Positions 27,067 to 35,148 of a DNA stretch of 64,000 nt are shown here, in pieces. A model generated the notes under the pieces. That model did not search any database. It was not told where the DNA came from and was given only the letters and a program-made list of their open reading frames with translations. Location of the stretch: assembly GCF_022414595.1 (NCBI RefSeq), contig NZ_JADWYO010000001.1, positions 124,001 through 188,000 of the forward strand, written 5' to 3'. Each line of letters opens with the position of its first letter. Positions within the stretch are counted from its first letter, which is position 1. The stretch is from Streptomyces sp. MUM 203J. Its GTDB lineage: Bacteria; Actinomycetota; Actinomycetes; Streptomycetales; Streptomycetaceae. Made by a program: the position numbers and the translations under genes.

Positions 27067-27798
27067 ATGAGGCATCAGCGACGGTGGCGGGTAAGGGCGT
27101 TCGCGGCGGCGACGGCACTGACCGCACTCACGGTGGCGGGCTGCACGGCGACCGGGGAGGGGACGGACCGCAAGGGCGCGGCCACCCCGTCGGCACCCGC
27201 GTCCCCGTCCACCGGCGGAGGGACGGGCGGCTCCGACGACAGCGCCCTCCCGGGCATGCCCACCGCGGCCGAGGCCCGCGCCCGGCTCGACGGCCTGACG
27301 GTCGCCCCGCACGGCAGCATGCGCGGCTACAGCCGCTCGAAGTTCCCGCACTGGGCGGAGCAGGGCCAGAAGTGCAACACGCGCGAGACGGTGCTGGAGC
27401 GCGAGGGCGCCGAGGTGCGGCAGGACGAGCAGTGCCGGGCGGTGTCCGGCACGTGGGTCAGCGTGTACGACGACGTGACCGTCGACGACGCGTCCGAGCT
27501 GGACATCGACCACATGGTGCCGCTGGCCAACGCGTGGCGCTCGGGCGCGGACAAGTGGGACCAGGAGAAGCGCAGGGCGTTCGCCAACGACCTGACGCAC
27601 CCGCAGCTCCTGGCGGTGACCGCGAGGACGAACCGCTCCAAGGGCGACCAGGGCCCGGACCAGTGGCAGCCGCCGTCGAAGACGTACTGGTGCGCGTACG
27701 GCCGCGCCTGGACGTCGGTGAAGGCGACATACGAGCTGACCGTCACCGAGGCGGAGAAGGACAAGCTGGTGGAGATGCTGAACACTTGTGACTCGTGA
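27067..27798 (+). CDS. Lipoprotein with HNH/DUF1524-type nuclease domain
   Basis: This 243-residue exported protein has a lipoprotein signal with lipobox LTVAGC (Cys26), then a Gly/Ser/Pro linker to about residue 60. The catalytic-type domain has the HNH-like core ELDIDHMVPLANAWRSGADKW, then FANDLTHPQLLAVTARTNRSKGDQGPDQWQPP and a YWCAYGRAW motif. Similar domains occur in GmrSD-type and secreted actinobacterial nucleases. It is probably a cell-surface DNase with unknown purpose. Two Cys pairs may form disulfides. The ATG at 27067 follows a G-rich ribosome-binding stretch. Confidence 0.85.
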   Translation: MRHQRRWRVRAFAAATALTALTVAGCTATGEGTDRKGAATPSAPASPSTGGGTGGSDDSALPGMPTAAEARARLDGLTVAPHGSMRGYSRSKFPHWAEQGQKCNTRETVLEREGAEVRQDEQCRAVSGTWVSVYDDVTVDDASELDIDHMVPLANAWRSGADKWDQEKRRAFANDLTHPQLLAVTARTNRSKGDQGPDQWQPPSKTYWCAYGRAWTSVKATYELTVTEAEKDKLVEMLNTCDS

Positions 27799-28082
27799 GC
27801 ACCACGAGACACGAGAACCTGTACGTGGAGGCCGGCCCCGGCGGCGTGATGACCGACGAGGTCGGCGTCGTCACCGGCGAGCTGGACGTCGTCACGGAGG
27901 CGCGGCCGGACGGCCTCGCGGCTGTGCGGGTGCGGTACTCCGAGGCGGACGAGTGGTACGTGATGACGGGCGCGCCCGTTCCCGTACCGCCCGAGGGAGG
28001 CCTGGCGGCCCTGCACGCGGAGGTGCTGCGCCGCGTCCGCGCGGGTGACGCGGCGGAGGCGCCGCGCCGGGCGGACCCCTGA
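27795..28082 (+). CDS. Small hypothetical protein coupled to HNH lipoprotein
   Basis: This is a 95-residue acidic protein with no recognised family. The GTG start overlaps the stop of the nuclease gene (GTGA), indicating coupled translation. It has no signal peptide, so it would stay in the cytoplasm. The sequence alternates short beta-like stretches (VGVVTGELDVVTEA, LAAVRVRYSEADEWYVMTG). By position it might be an accessory or protective partner of the nuclease, but secreted nucleases often need none. Confidence 0.7.
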   Translation: MSTTRHENLYVEAGPGGVMTDEVGVVTGELDVVTEARPDGLAAVRVRYSEADEWYVMTGAPVPVPPEGGLAALHAEVLRRVRAGDAAEAPRRADP

Positions 28083-28097
28083 CCTGCCGGGAACGCG

Positions 28098-28137
28098 CGC
28101 GGCGGCCTCCCCCCTCGGCAGGGGCGAGGCCGCCGTG
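28098..28137. terminator. Hairpin between convergent genes
   Basis: A 12-bp stem with one G-T pair (28098-28109 with 28126-28137) has further pairing inside the loop. It lies between the small gene ending at 28082 and absC ending at 28228. Confidence 0.75.
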
Positions 28138-28227
28138 CGGCGGTGCGGGTTCCTGTGGGGGACTGTCGGCGTGGCCCTCACAGGGCGGGCGCCCGCGGGG
28201 CAGCGCGGGGCGTGGCGGCGTGCGGGG

Positions 28228-28704
28228 TTACGGCTTGCCGCGAAGGCCGCGGAGGTCTTCCGCGATCGGCTGGAGAGCCTTGTGCAGCGAGGTCAGGGCC
28301 TCGGGTGAGAGCTGGTCGATGAAGTGGCGGCGTACCGACTCGACATGGTGGGGCGCCACCTTCCGCATCGTGTCCATGCCCTGGTCCGTGAGGACCGCGA
28401 ACAGGCCCCGCCGGTCCGACTCGCAGTTCTCACGGCGGACCAGACCGGCGTTCTCCATGCGGGTGATCTGGTGGGAGAGCCGGCTCTTGGACTGGAGGGT
28501 GGCCGCTGCCAGGTCGCTCATCCGCATGCGCCGCTCGGGGGACTCCGAGAGGTTCACGAGGATCTCGTAGTCGTTCATGGTGAGGCCGAAGGGCTGGAGT
28601 TCCTTCTCCAGCTGGTACGTCAGCAGTCTGTTGACGTCCAGATAGGTGCGCCAGGCGCACTGCTCCGCGTCGGTCAGCCACGGGGTGGCCGTCTCGGTCT
28701 CCAT
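28228..28704 (-). CDS. absC: MarR-family antibiotic regulator AbsC
   Basis: This 158-residue winged-HTH protein has the MarR core LTMNDYEILVNLSESPERRMRMSDLAAATLQSKSRLSHQITRMENAGLVRRENCESDRRGLFAVLTDQG. From memory, the sequence and the position beside the AIM24 genes match AbsC (SCO5405) of S. coelicolor. That protein is needed for actinorhodin and undecylprodigiosin production under zinc limitation and represses zinc-uptake and coelibactin genes. The upstream 137 bp is relatively AT-rich and probably holds its promoter. The orthology is recognition, not a database result. Confidence 0.82.
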   Translation of the reverse strand: METETATPWLTDAEQCAWRTYLDVNRLLTYQLEKELQPFGLTMNDYEILVNLSESPERRMRMSDLAAATLQSKSRLSHQITRMENAGLVRRENCESDRRGLFAVLTDQGMDTMRKVAPHHVESVRRHFIDQLSPEALTSLHKALQPIAEDLRGLRGKP

Positions 28705-28841
28705 AGATGGATTCTACCTAAGCAGTTGAATAGTGGACGAAATCGACAAGCAGTGACGCCTGCTCCGCTTCGTCCCCCGTCCCCGAACGCCCACGCAAAA
28801 GGCGCAGGCGTTCGAGCGCGTCACCCTCCGCAGACTACCGC

Positions 28842-29624
28842 TCACAGCCCGAAGCGGCGCTGGAGGTCCCCCAGCTGGCCGGGAAGGCGCGGTGTCGAAG
28901 AGTGCGGGCCGTGGCCGGAACCAGGCGTACCGCCCCCGGGGACGCCCGGCTCGTGCGGAACGGTTCCCGTGTTCTGCTCCGCCATGAGCGTCTCGGTGGA
29001 CTGGAGCAGTACCGTCCCCGCGCCGACGAACTCGAACTGGTGCTCCTCCCCGGACGCCCCGCCGATGCCGGTCAGCGCTCGCACGCCGCCCATCACGCCC
29101 GTCATGTACCCGTGGTCGTAGTGGTGGCACGGCGACGGGCAGTCCGCCCAGCCGACCAGCGCCTGCGGGTCCACCCGGATCGGTGGCTCCATGAACACCA
29201 CCTCACCGTTCGAGGCGGCCACGAACTTGCCGGTGCCGATCAGCGTCAGGAACCCGGGCACGATCGACTGCTTCAGCGACAGCGACGGCTGGAAGGCCAG
29301 CAGATTCCCGGCCCGGATGGTCAGGTTGCCGTTCTCCAGGTCGTACGAGTTCACATCGAACGCCCGGTCCGCGAGCAGCATCTTGCCGCTGCCCTCCGCC
29401 ACCACCCAGTCGCTCGCGTGCAGCGGCGAGTGGAAGCTCGTGCGCACCATGCGCTCCAGCGGGCCGTGACCGATCCCGTTGAAACTCATGTTCCCGTAGT
29501 ACGCGATCATCTTGCCCTTCTGCAAGAACCACTGGGAGCCCTTCAGCTCCACGCAGAAGGTGTACGCGTTGACGTTGTCGTCACTCGGCAGGGTCATCGG
29601 GTCGTACACGACGGACGCGCTCAC
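28842..29624 (-). CDS. AIM24-family protein, third of three
   Basis: This 260-residue beta-rich protein of the AIM24/TRAP-like family has GSQWFLQKGKMIAYYGNMSFNGIG, EGSGKMLLADRAFDVNSYDLEN and GEEHQFEFVGAGTVLLQSTE. A family member in yeast organises mitochondrial inner-membrane complexes; bacterial roles are unknown. Unlike its two neighbours it carries a Cys-containing insert (ADCPSPCHHYDHGY) and a Gly/Pro/His-rich C-terminal tail. The GTG start overlaps the previous stop (GTGA). Confidence 0.9.
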   Translation of the reverse strand: MSASVVYDPMTLPSDDNVNAYTFCVELKGSQWFLQKGKMIAYYGNMSFNGIGHGPLERMVRTSFHSPLHASDWVVAEGSGKMLLADRAFDVNSYDLENGNLTIRAGNLLAFQPSLSLKQSIVPGFLTLIGTGKFVAASNGEVVFMEPPIRVDPQALVGWADCPSPCHHYDHGYMTGVMGGVRALTGIGGASGEEHQFEFVGAGTVLLQSTETLMAEQNTGTVPHEPGVPGGGTPGSGHGPHSSTPRLPGQLGDLQRRFGL

Positions 29625-30271
29625 AGCTTCTCCTCCGAGGCCTGGACGAACACCGCACCACTGCCGCTCAGCTCCAGCTGGAACGCCTCGCCCGAGCCCC
29701 GGCCCACCATGTCGCGCCAGCCCAGCGCGGTGGACAGCTTGTTCCGTACGTCGCCGTGGTGCGCGACATACGCCTGCGGGTCCACGTGGACCGGGCGGCC
29801 CGGTGTGATCGGCAGCTGGATGACCCCGCCGTGCGCCATGACGGCCGCGGCCCCGTGGCCCTTCAGAGTCGTCGTGAACAGGCCCTGCCCGGTCACCTGC
29901 CCGCGCACCATGCCCATGACCCCGCCCTGCGAGCCCATGAACATCGTCCCCTGCTCCAGCGTCCCGTCGAAGGCCAGCAGCCGGTCCGCCTCCACGCAGA
30001 GCGTGTCCCCGGACAGCTCGATCACCTCGACGTGGTGACCTCCGTGCCCGAACATCACCGTGCCGCTGCCCTCGACCGTCATCAGCGGCGTCGACTCGCC
30101 GGCCATCCTGCGGCCGATCATCGACATGATCCCGCCCTGACCACCCATCAGATTCGGCGTGAAACTGACGTCACCCTTGTAGGCGAGCATGGCGCCGCGC
30201 TGGCTGAACATTCGCTGCCCCGGCACGATGGTGGCCTCCACCATCCGCGCATTGACCTCACGGAACGGCAT
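29621..30271 (-). CDS. AIM24-family protein, second of three
   Basis: This 216-residue member of the AIM24 family has FSQRGAMLAYKGDVSF, VEGSGTVMFGHGGHHVEVIEL, QGLFTTTLKGHGAAAVMAHGG, HVDPQAYVAHHGDV and GEAFQLELSGSGAVFVQASE. Met- and Gly-rich turns suggest a compact beta structure. Start and stop overlap both neighbours (TGATG with the first gene, GTGA with the third), so all three are made in a fixed ratio and may form a hetero-oligomer. Confidence 0.92.
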   Translation of the reverse strand: MPFREVNARMVEATIVPGQRMFSQRGAMLAYKGDVSFTPNLMGGQGGIMSMIGRRMAGESTPLMTVEGSGTVMFGHGGHHVEVIELSGDTLCVEADRLLAFDGTLEQGTMFMGSQGGVMGMVRGQVTGQGLFTTTLKGHGAAAVMAHGGVIQLPITPGRPVHVDPQAYVAHHGDVRNKLSTALGWRDMVGRGSGEAFQLELSGSGAVFVQASEEKL

Positions 30272-30909
30272 CAGAGGTCACCCCCGATCGTGTTGCGTTC
30301 GCTCGGCTGCACGTACACGAGCCCATCGCCCTCGAAGCGGATCTGGAACGCCTCGCCGCCGCCCTCGCCCACGAACGTGCGGAACGTCACACCGGACTGG
30401 AAGCTCTGCGTCAGATTCCCCTGGTGCGCGATGTACGCCCCGGGGTCCACGGCCAGCGGATACTGCGGCGACACCCGCAGCACCACCGCCGGACCGTCCG
30501 ACATGATCGCGACCTGGCCCGAACCCTCGACCGTGGTGGTGAACAGGCCGTTGCCGCTCGCCCCGCCGCGCAGGCCGGTGAACGTCGTGCCGGTCCGCAG
30601 CGCGGCCTCGGTGCACAGCAGGTTGCTGGCCTCGACCCACAGCTTGTCGCCGCGCAGGCCCAGCACCGTGATGTCGGAGGCCCGGTCCGCGAAGAAGCAG
30701 GTGCCCTGCCCCTTCACCTCCATGACCTCCATCTTCTCGCCGGTGATCCGCCGCGTGACCATGCCGCGCAGCCCCTCACCGCCGCCTGTCATCTTCTTGA
30801 AGGCCATATCGCCCTCGTACGCGACCATCGACCCGTTCTTCGCCTTGACGGCGTCCCCGGTCATGTCGACGGCCAGCACTTTGCTGCCTTGAAGTCGGAA
30901 GGTTGCCAC
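30271..30909 (-). CDS. AIM24-family protein, first of three
   Basis: This protein is about 212 residues long, with VATFRLQGSKVLAVDMTGDAVKAKNGSMVAYEGDMAF, VKGQGTCFFADRASDITVL, NGLFTTTVEGSGQVAIMSDGP, AVDPGAYIAHQGNLTQSFQ and GEAFQIRFEGDGLVYVQPSE. It aligns along its length with the second gene. The GTG at 30909 fits the family N terminus, although its ribosome-binding site is weak; in-frame upstream sequence is not family-like. It diverges from the DUF3817 gene at 31093. Confidence 0.88.
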   Translation of the reverse strand: MATFRLQGSKVLAVDMTGDAVKAKNGSMVAYEGDMAFKKMTGGGEGLRGMVTRRITGEKMEVMEVKGQGTCFFADRASDITVLGLRGDKLWVEASNLLCTEAALRTGTTFTGLRGGASGNGLFTTTVEGSGQVAIMSDGPAVVLRVSPQYPLAVDPGAYIAHQGNLTQSFQSGVTFRTFVGEGGGEAFQIRFEGDGLVYVQPSERNTIGGDL

Positions 30910-31092
30910 GCCCAGAGACGGTAGCGGGCCCCCCGGCGGCAACGACAGGTCCCTGCGGAGGAACGTGACCCTGATAAAGGGATGGCAAAGAGGGGCTGTC
31001 ACAATGGACGCGCTTGTGCACGCGTTCACAAGATCCGTGGACCTGCGCGGCGACCGTCCTTTCCACCCCCACCACGCCGGAAGGTGCCTTCC

Positions 31093-31440
31093 GTGGACAT
31101 CAAGACCGCTTCCGCCCTCCACCGTCTCCGCCTGGTCTCCGCCCCCGAGGCCGTGTCGTTCATCCTGCTGCTGATCTGCTCGGTCCTGAAGCGCACGACG
31201 GACTTCAACGCGGTCCCGGTCATGGGCGCGATCCACGGTGTGCTCTTCGTCCTGTACGTGCTCTTCTGGCTCGACGCCTGGAACAAGGTGAAGTGGCCGC
31301 TGAAGACGGCGGCGCTCTACTTCGCTCTGTCCGTCCTGCCCTTCGGCGGCTTCTTCGCGGACCGCAAGCTGAAGAGCGCCGCGGACGCCGAGGTCATCGC
31401 CTCCCGCGCCCGCCGCGACGGCGTGGTGGACGCCGCATGA
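31093..31440 (+). CDS. DUF3817 membrane protein, second copy
   Basis: This 115-residue protein has three hydrophobic segments ([50 protein letters not shown]) and the family end motif FFADRKLK. It is a paralogue of the protein at 26008. The GTG start has GGAAGG eight bases upstream. The stop overlaps the next gene's start (ATGA). Confidence 0.9.
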   Translation: MDIKTASALHRLRLVSAPEAVSFILLLICSVLKRTTDFNAVPVMGAIHGVLFVLYVLFWLDAWNKVKWPLKTAALYFALSVLPFGGFFADRKLKSAADAEVIASRARRDGVVDAA

Positions 31441-31736
31441 TCGTCGCATTCAGCGTCACCCCGCTGGGCGTGGGCGAGGATGTCGGCGCGTACGTGGCCG
31501 ACGCGGTGCGGGTGGTCCGCGAGTCCGGCCTGCCGAACCGCACGGACGCGATGTTCACGACCCTGGAGGGCGACTGGGACGAGGTGATGGCTGTCGTGAA
31601 GCGCGCCGTCGCCGCTGTGGAGGCCCGCGCCCCGCGCGTCTCGGTCGTCCTGAAGGCCGACATCCGCCCGGGCGTCACGGACGGCCTCACCTCGAAGGTC
31701 GCGACGGTGGAGCGGCACCTGGCCGGGGGCGACTGA
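31437..31736 (+). CDS. MTH1187/YkoF-family thiamine-binding protein
   Basis: This 99-residue protein has the ferredoxin-like fold pattern of the MTH1187 family ([13 protein letters not shown], a mid helix, [30 protein letters not shown]). Family members bind thiamine or related molecules. It is coupled by ATGA to the DUF3817 gene, so the pair might form a small membrane-associated unit. The link to transport is speculation. Confidence 0.85.
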   Translation: MIVAFSVTPLGVGEDVGAYVADAVRVVRESGLPNRTDAMFTTLEGDWDEVMAVVKRAVAAVEARAPRVSVVLKADIRPGVTDGLTSKVATVERHLAGGD

Positions 31737-31751
31737 AACCGCACCGCCCGG

Positions 31752-31784
31752 ACGTCCCCGCCCGCCCTTGCCGGGTGGGGACGT
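31752..31784 (+). terminator. Terminator of DUF3817/MTH1187 operon
   Basis: A 12-bp stem including one G-T pair (31752-31763 with 31773-31784) encloses a nine-base loop. It starts 15 bp after the stop. Confidence 0.75.
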
Positions 31785-32096
31785 GCGGGCGGGCCGACGC
31801 ACGCCTGCGGCACGGCCGGCACCGCCCCGGGGCCGAGGGGGGACGGCGTCGGAGCCAGGGCTCGATGCGGGCGGACGGCCGTCTCCGCGCTCCGGGTGCG
31901 CCCGCCGTCCCGGCAGACCCGCAGCGGCGGCGACCGGCCGTCCCCCGCCCACGGAGGCGTTGCCGCCCTGTCGTCCGGGTCCGTCACGAGGGCGCGGTGC
32001 CACAAGGGCGTTGTCCCTGCCGGACCTTGCGCCCGGCCCGCGCCAGGGCCTCCCGGGAAGCGGGCGGCACCGGCTCGGCGGGGCCCGCCCGGGACA
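31785..32096. other. Gene-free interval between convergent operons
   Basis: This very GC-rich stretch separates two terminators. The open frames across it are Arg/Pro/Gly-rich shadows. I see nothing supported. Confidence 0.55.
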
Positions 32097-32139
32097 CCGC
32101 ACGGCCCCCTCCGCGAGCGGGGCGGCGGGGGCCGTGCGG
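32097..32139 (-). terminator. Terminator of meaB
   Basis: A perfect 13-bp stem (32097-32109 with 32127-32139) encloses a 17-base loop. It lies 10 bp beyond the meaB stop. Confidence 0.8.
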
Positions 32140-32149
32140 GGGCGCGGAC

Positions 32150-33106
32150 TCAGTTGCCCGTCAGGCCCGCCACCAGTTCGTCGGCGGCGGTGTACGGGTC
32201 CAGGCCGCCCGACACGATGCGTTCCGAGAGGGACTCCAGGCGGCGGTCGCCGTGGAGGTCTCCGATGCGTTCGCGCAGGGCGGTGACCGCGATGGTCTCC
32301 ACCTCGTGCGCGGCGCGGGCGCGGCGGCGGGCGTTCAGGACACCGTGCTCCTCCATCCAGGCGCGGTGCTTCTCCAGGGCCTCGACCACCTCGTCGACGC
32401 CCTCGGAGCGGGCCGCCACCGTCTTGACGATGGGCGGGCGCCAGTCGCCGGGGGCCCGCGACTCGCCCAGGCCCAGCATGTGGTTCAGCTCGCGGGCCGT
32501 GGCGTCCGCGCCGTCCCTGTCGGCCTTGTTCACCACGTACACGTCGCCGATCTCCAGGATGCCCGCCTTGGCCGCCTGGATGCCGTCGCCCATGCCGGGG
32601 GCCAGCAGGACCACCGACGTGTCCGCCTGGGACGCGATCTCCACCTCGGACTGGCCGACGCCCACCGTCTCCACCAGGATCACGTCGCAGCCCGCGGCGT
32701 CCAGCACCCGGATCGCCTGCGGGGCCGCCCACGCCAGGCCGCCCAGATGGCCGCGGGTCGCCATGGAACGGATGTAGACGCCGGGGTCCGAGGCGTGTTC
32801 CGACATGCGGACGCGGTCGCCCAGGAGGGCTCCCCCGGAGAAGGGGGAGGACGGGTCCACCGCCAGGACGCCCACCCGCTTGCCCGCCTTGCGGTACGCC
32901 GTCACCAGGGCCGAGGTCGACGTCGACTTGCCCACGCCCGGCGAGCCCGTCAGACCCACCACGTAGGCCCCGCCCGTCAGCGGGGCCAGCGCGGCCATCA
33001 CCTCACGGAGCTGCGGGGACGCCCCCTCCACGAGCGAGATCAGCCGGGCCACGGCCCGTGGCCTGCCCTCCCGTGCCTGGGTCACCAGTGCGGGGACGTC
33101 CACCAT
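32150..33106 (-). CDS. meaB: Mutase-associated GTPase MeaB
   Basis: This 318-residue G3E-type P-loop GTPase protects and reloads B12-dependent acyl-CoA mutases by gating adenosylcobalamin delivery. The Walker A motif GSPGVGKST is at residues 54-62, with switch regions DPSSPFSGGALLGDR and VETVGVGQSEVEI and the nucleotide-specificity motif NKADRD. The length is typical. It lies just downstream of the thiolase gene on the same strand. The likely clients are IcmA (24-26 kb) and a methylmalonyl-CoA mutase elsewhere in the genome. Confidence 0.95.
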   Translation of the reverse strand: MVDVPALVTQAREGRPRAVARLISLVEGASPQLREVMAALAPLTGGAYVVGLTGSPGVGKSTSTSALVTAYRKAGKRVGVLAVDPSSPFSGGALLGDRVRMSEHASDPGVYIRSMATRGHLGGLAWAAPQAIRVLDAAGCDVILVETVGVGQSEVEIASQADTSVVLLAPGMGDGIQAAKAGILEIGDVYVVNKADRDGADATARELNHMLGLGESRAPGDWRPPIVKTVAARSEGVDEVVEALEKHRAWMEEHGVLNARRRARAAHEVETIAVTALRERIGDLHGDRRLESLSERIVSGGLDPYTAADELVAGLTGN

Positions 33107-33155
33107 TGTCTACCAGCGCTCCTTACTGCCCGTGGCGGTGCTGTGCCGTGGCCGG

Positions 33156-34370
33156 TTACTTGGCCGTGTGGTTCGGTACGCGGACGATCAGCGCGTCGCC
33201 CTGGCCGCCGCCGCCGCACAGCGCAGCCGCGCCGACCCCGCCGCCGCGCCGCTTCAGCTCCAGGGCGAGGTGCAGGACCAGACGGGCGCCGGACATGCCG
33301 ATCGGGTGGCCCAGGGCGATCGCGCCACCGTTGACGTTCACCTTTTCAGGGGATACCCCGAGATCCTTCATTGACTGCACGGCGACCGCCGCGAACGCCT
33401 CGTTGATCTCGATCAGGTCGAGGTCGGAGACCTCCAGGCCCTCCTTCTTGAGGGCGTGCCGGATCGCGTTGGACGGCTGCGACTGCAGCGAGTTGTCCGG
33501 GCCGGCCACGTTGCCGTGGGCGCCGATCTCCGCGATCCACTCCAGGCCCAGCTCCTCGGCCTTCGCCTTGCTCATCACGACGACCGCGGCGGCGCCGTCG
33601 GAGATCTGGGAGGATGTGCCGGCGGTGATCGTGCCGTCCTTGGAGAAGGCCGGGCGCAGCTTGCCGAGGGATTCGACCGTGGTCTCCGCGCGGATGCCCT
33701 CGTCCTTGGCGAAGACGACCGGGTCGCCCTTGCGCTGCGGGACCTCCACGGGGGTGATCTCGGCCTCGAACAGGCCGTTCTTCTGGGCGGCGGCGGCACG
33801 CTGGTGGGACAGGGCGGCGATCTCGTCCTGCTCGGCGCGGCCCAGGCCGAGGCGGCTGTTGTGCTTCTCGGTGGACTCGCCCATGGCGATGCCCTCGAAG
33901 GAATCCGTGAGCCCGTCGTGCGCCATGGAGTCCAGCATCTGGACAGCGCCGTACTTGTAGCCCTCGCGGGTCTTGGGCAGGAGGTGCGGGGCGTTGGTCA
34001 TGGACTCCTGGCCGCCGGCGACGACGATGTCGAACTCGCCCGCGCGGATCAGCTGGTCCGCGAGCGCGATGGCGTCGAGGCCGGAGAGGCACACCTTGTT
34101 GACGGTGAGGGCCGGGACGTTCATCGGGATGCCGGCCTTGACGGCGGCCTGGCGGGCGGGGATCTGCCCGGCACCCGCCTGGAGCACCTGGCCCATGATC
34201 ACGTACTGCACCTGGTCGCCGCCGATGCCGGCCCGGTCCAGGGCGGCCTTGATGGCGAAGCCGCCGAGGTCGGCGCCGGTGAAGGACTTGAGAGAGCCGA
34301 GCAGGCGGCCCATCGGGGTACGGGCACCCGCGACGATGACAGAGGTGGTGCTACCGGTCGTTCCAGACAT
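33156..34370 (-). CDS. Acetyl-CoA C-acetyltransferase (thiolase)
   Basis: This 404-residue thiolase catalyses condensation or cleavage of acetoacetyl-CoA. The nucleophilic Cys94 is in [10 protein letters not shown]. The His is in [16 protein letters not shown] and the second Cys in [21 protein letters not shown] and NEAFAAVAV are also present. The ATG at 34370 gives the usual N terminus ([16 protein letters not shown]). It precedes meaB and diverges from the epimerase gene. It likely works in acetoacetyl-CoA/butyryl-CoA supply with the 3-hydroxybutyryl-CoA dehydrogenase at 51.9 kb. Confidence 0.95.
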   Translation of the reverse strand: MSGTTGSTTSVIVAGARTPMGRLLGSLKSFTGADLGGFAIKAALDRAGIGGDQVQYVIMGQVLQAGAGQIPARQAAVKAGIPMNVPALTVNKVCLSGLDAIALADQLIRAGEFDIVVAGGQESMTNAPHLLPKTREGYKYGAVQMLDSMAHDGLTDSFEGIAMGESTEKHNSRLGLGRAEQDEIAALSHQRAAAAQKNGLFEAEITPVEVPQRKGDPVVFAKDEGIRAETTVESLGKLRPAFSKDGTITAGTSSQISDGAAAVVVMSKAKAEELGLEWIAEIGAHGNVAGPDNSLQSQPSNAIRHALKKEGLEVSDLDLIEINEAFAAVAVQSMKDLGVSPEKVNVNGGAIALGHPIGMSGARLVLHLALELKRRGGGVGAAALCGGGGQGDALIVRVPNHTAK

Positions 34371-34520
34371 GGAGGACGATCCCCTTTCAGCCCGAGGGGG
34401 CTGCGGAGTGAACGAGGGTTTACTGCCAATGTACTGAGGCGTACGTGTCCCGGTCACCGGGCGATCGGTGTGACGGCGCGCACGTTGCGTAACCGCTCAG
34501 CGGAGCGCTCCACTGGTCAC

Positions 34521-34973
34521 ATGCTCACGAGAATCGACCACATCGGGATCGCCTGTTTCGACCTCGACAAGACGGTGGAGTTCTACCGCGCCACCTACGG
34601 CTTCGAGGTGTTCCACACCGAGGTCAACGAGGAGCAGGGCGTCCGCGAGGCCATGCTCAAGATCAACGAGACGTCCGACGGCGGCGCCTCCTACCTCCAG
34701 CTGCTGGAGCCCACCCGCGAGGACTCGGCGGTCGGGAAGTGGCTGGCCAAGAACGGGGAGGGAGTCCACCACATCGCCTTCGGCACCGCCGACGTGGACG
34801 GGGACGCCGCGGCCATCGGCCAGAAGGGTGTGCGGGTCCTCTACGACGAGCCCCGGCGCGGCTCCATGGGGTCGCGGATCACGTTTCTGCATCCCAAGGA
34901 CTGTCACGGAGTGCTGACCGAGCTCGTCACCTCGGCCGGGCAGCCGACTGAAGACGGCTCAGCGGAGCACTGA
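34521..34973 (+). CDS. mce: Methylmalonyl-CoA epimerase
   Basis: This 150-residue VOC-fold metalloenzyme interconverts the 2R and 2S forms of methylmalonyl-CoA. Two beta-alpha-beta-beta-beta repeats are visible. Metal ligands are recognisable in RIDHIGIACFDL and GVHHIAFGT, and a C-terminal Glu is in GVLTELV. ESxxLQLLEP-type sequence is in the middle (YLQLLEPTREDS). It diverges from the thiolase gene. It supports propionyl-CoA use and methylmalonyl-CoA supply for polyketides. Confidence 0.95.
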   Translation: MLTRIDHIGIACFDLDKTVEFYRATYGFEVFHTEVNEEQGVREAMLKINETSDGGASYLQLLEPTREDSAVGKWLAKNGEGVHHIAFGTADVDGDAAAIGQKGVRVLYDEPRRGSMGSRITFLHPKDCHGVLTELVTSAGQPTEDGSAEH

Positions 34974-34999
34974 CCTCCGGATTCCCGGCCCGGTAGAGT
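34970..34999 (+). promoter_or_regulatory. Candidate scy promoter
   Basis: CTGACC (34970-34975) is separated by 18 bp from TAGAGT (34994-34999), a fair match to the Streptomyces housekeeping promoter. It would give a leader of about 140 bases before the scy GTG at 35149. Confidence 0.5.
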
Positions 35000-35148
35000 G
35001 GGCGCCTCCGGGCCGGGGTCGGATCGGGGCCGCATCGCGGCGTCGTCGTCGGAGCCGACTGTCTGACACCATTCCCCGGGGGGCCGTTCGCCGCGAACGG
35101 CGCCCGTGCAAAGAGAGTTCGCAACCAGGGGACGGATGGGACCGCGCA

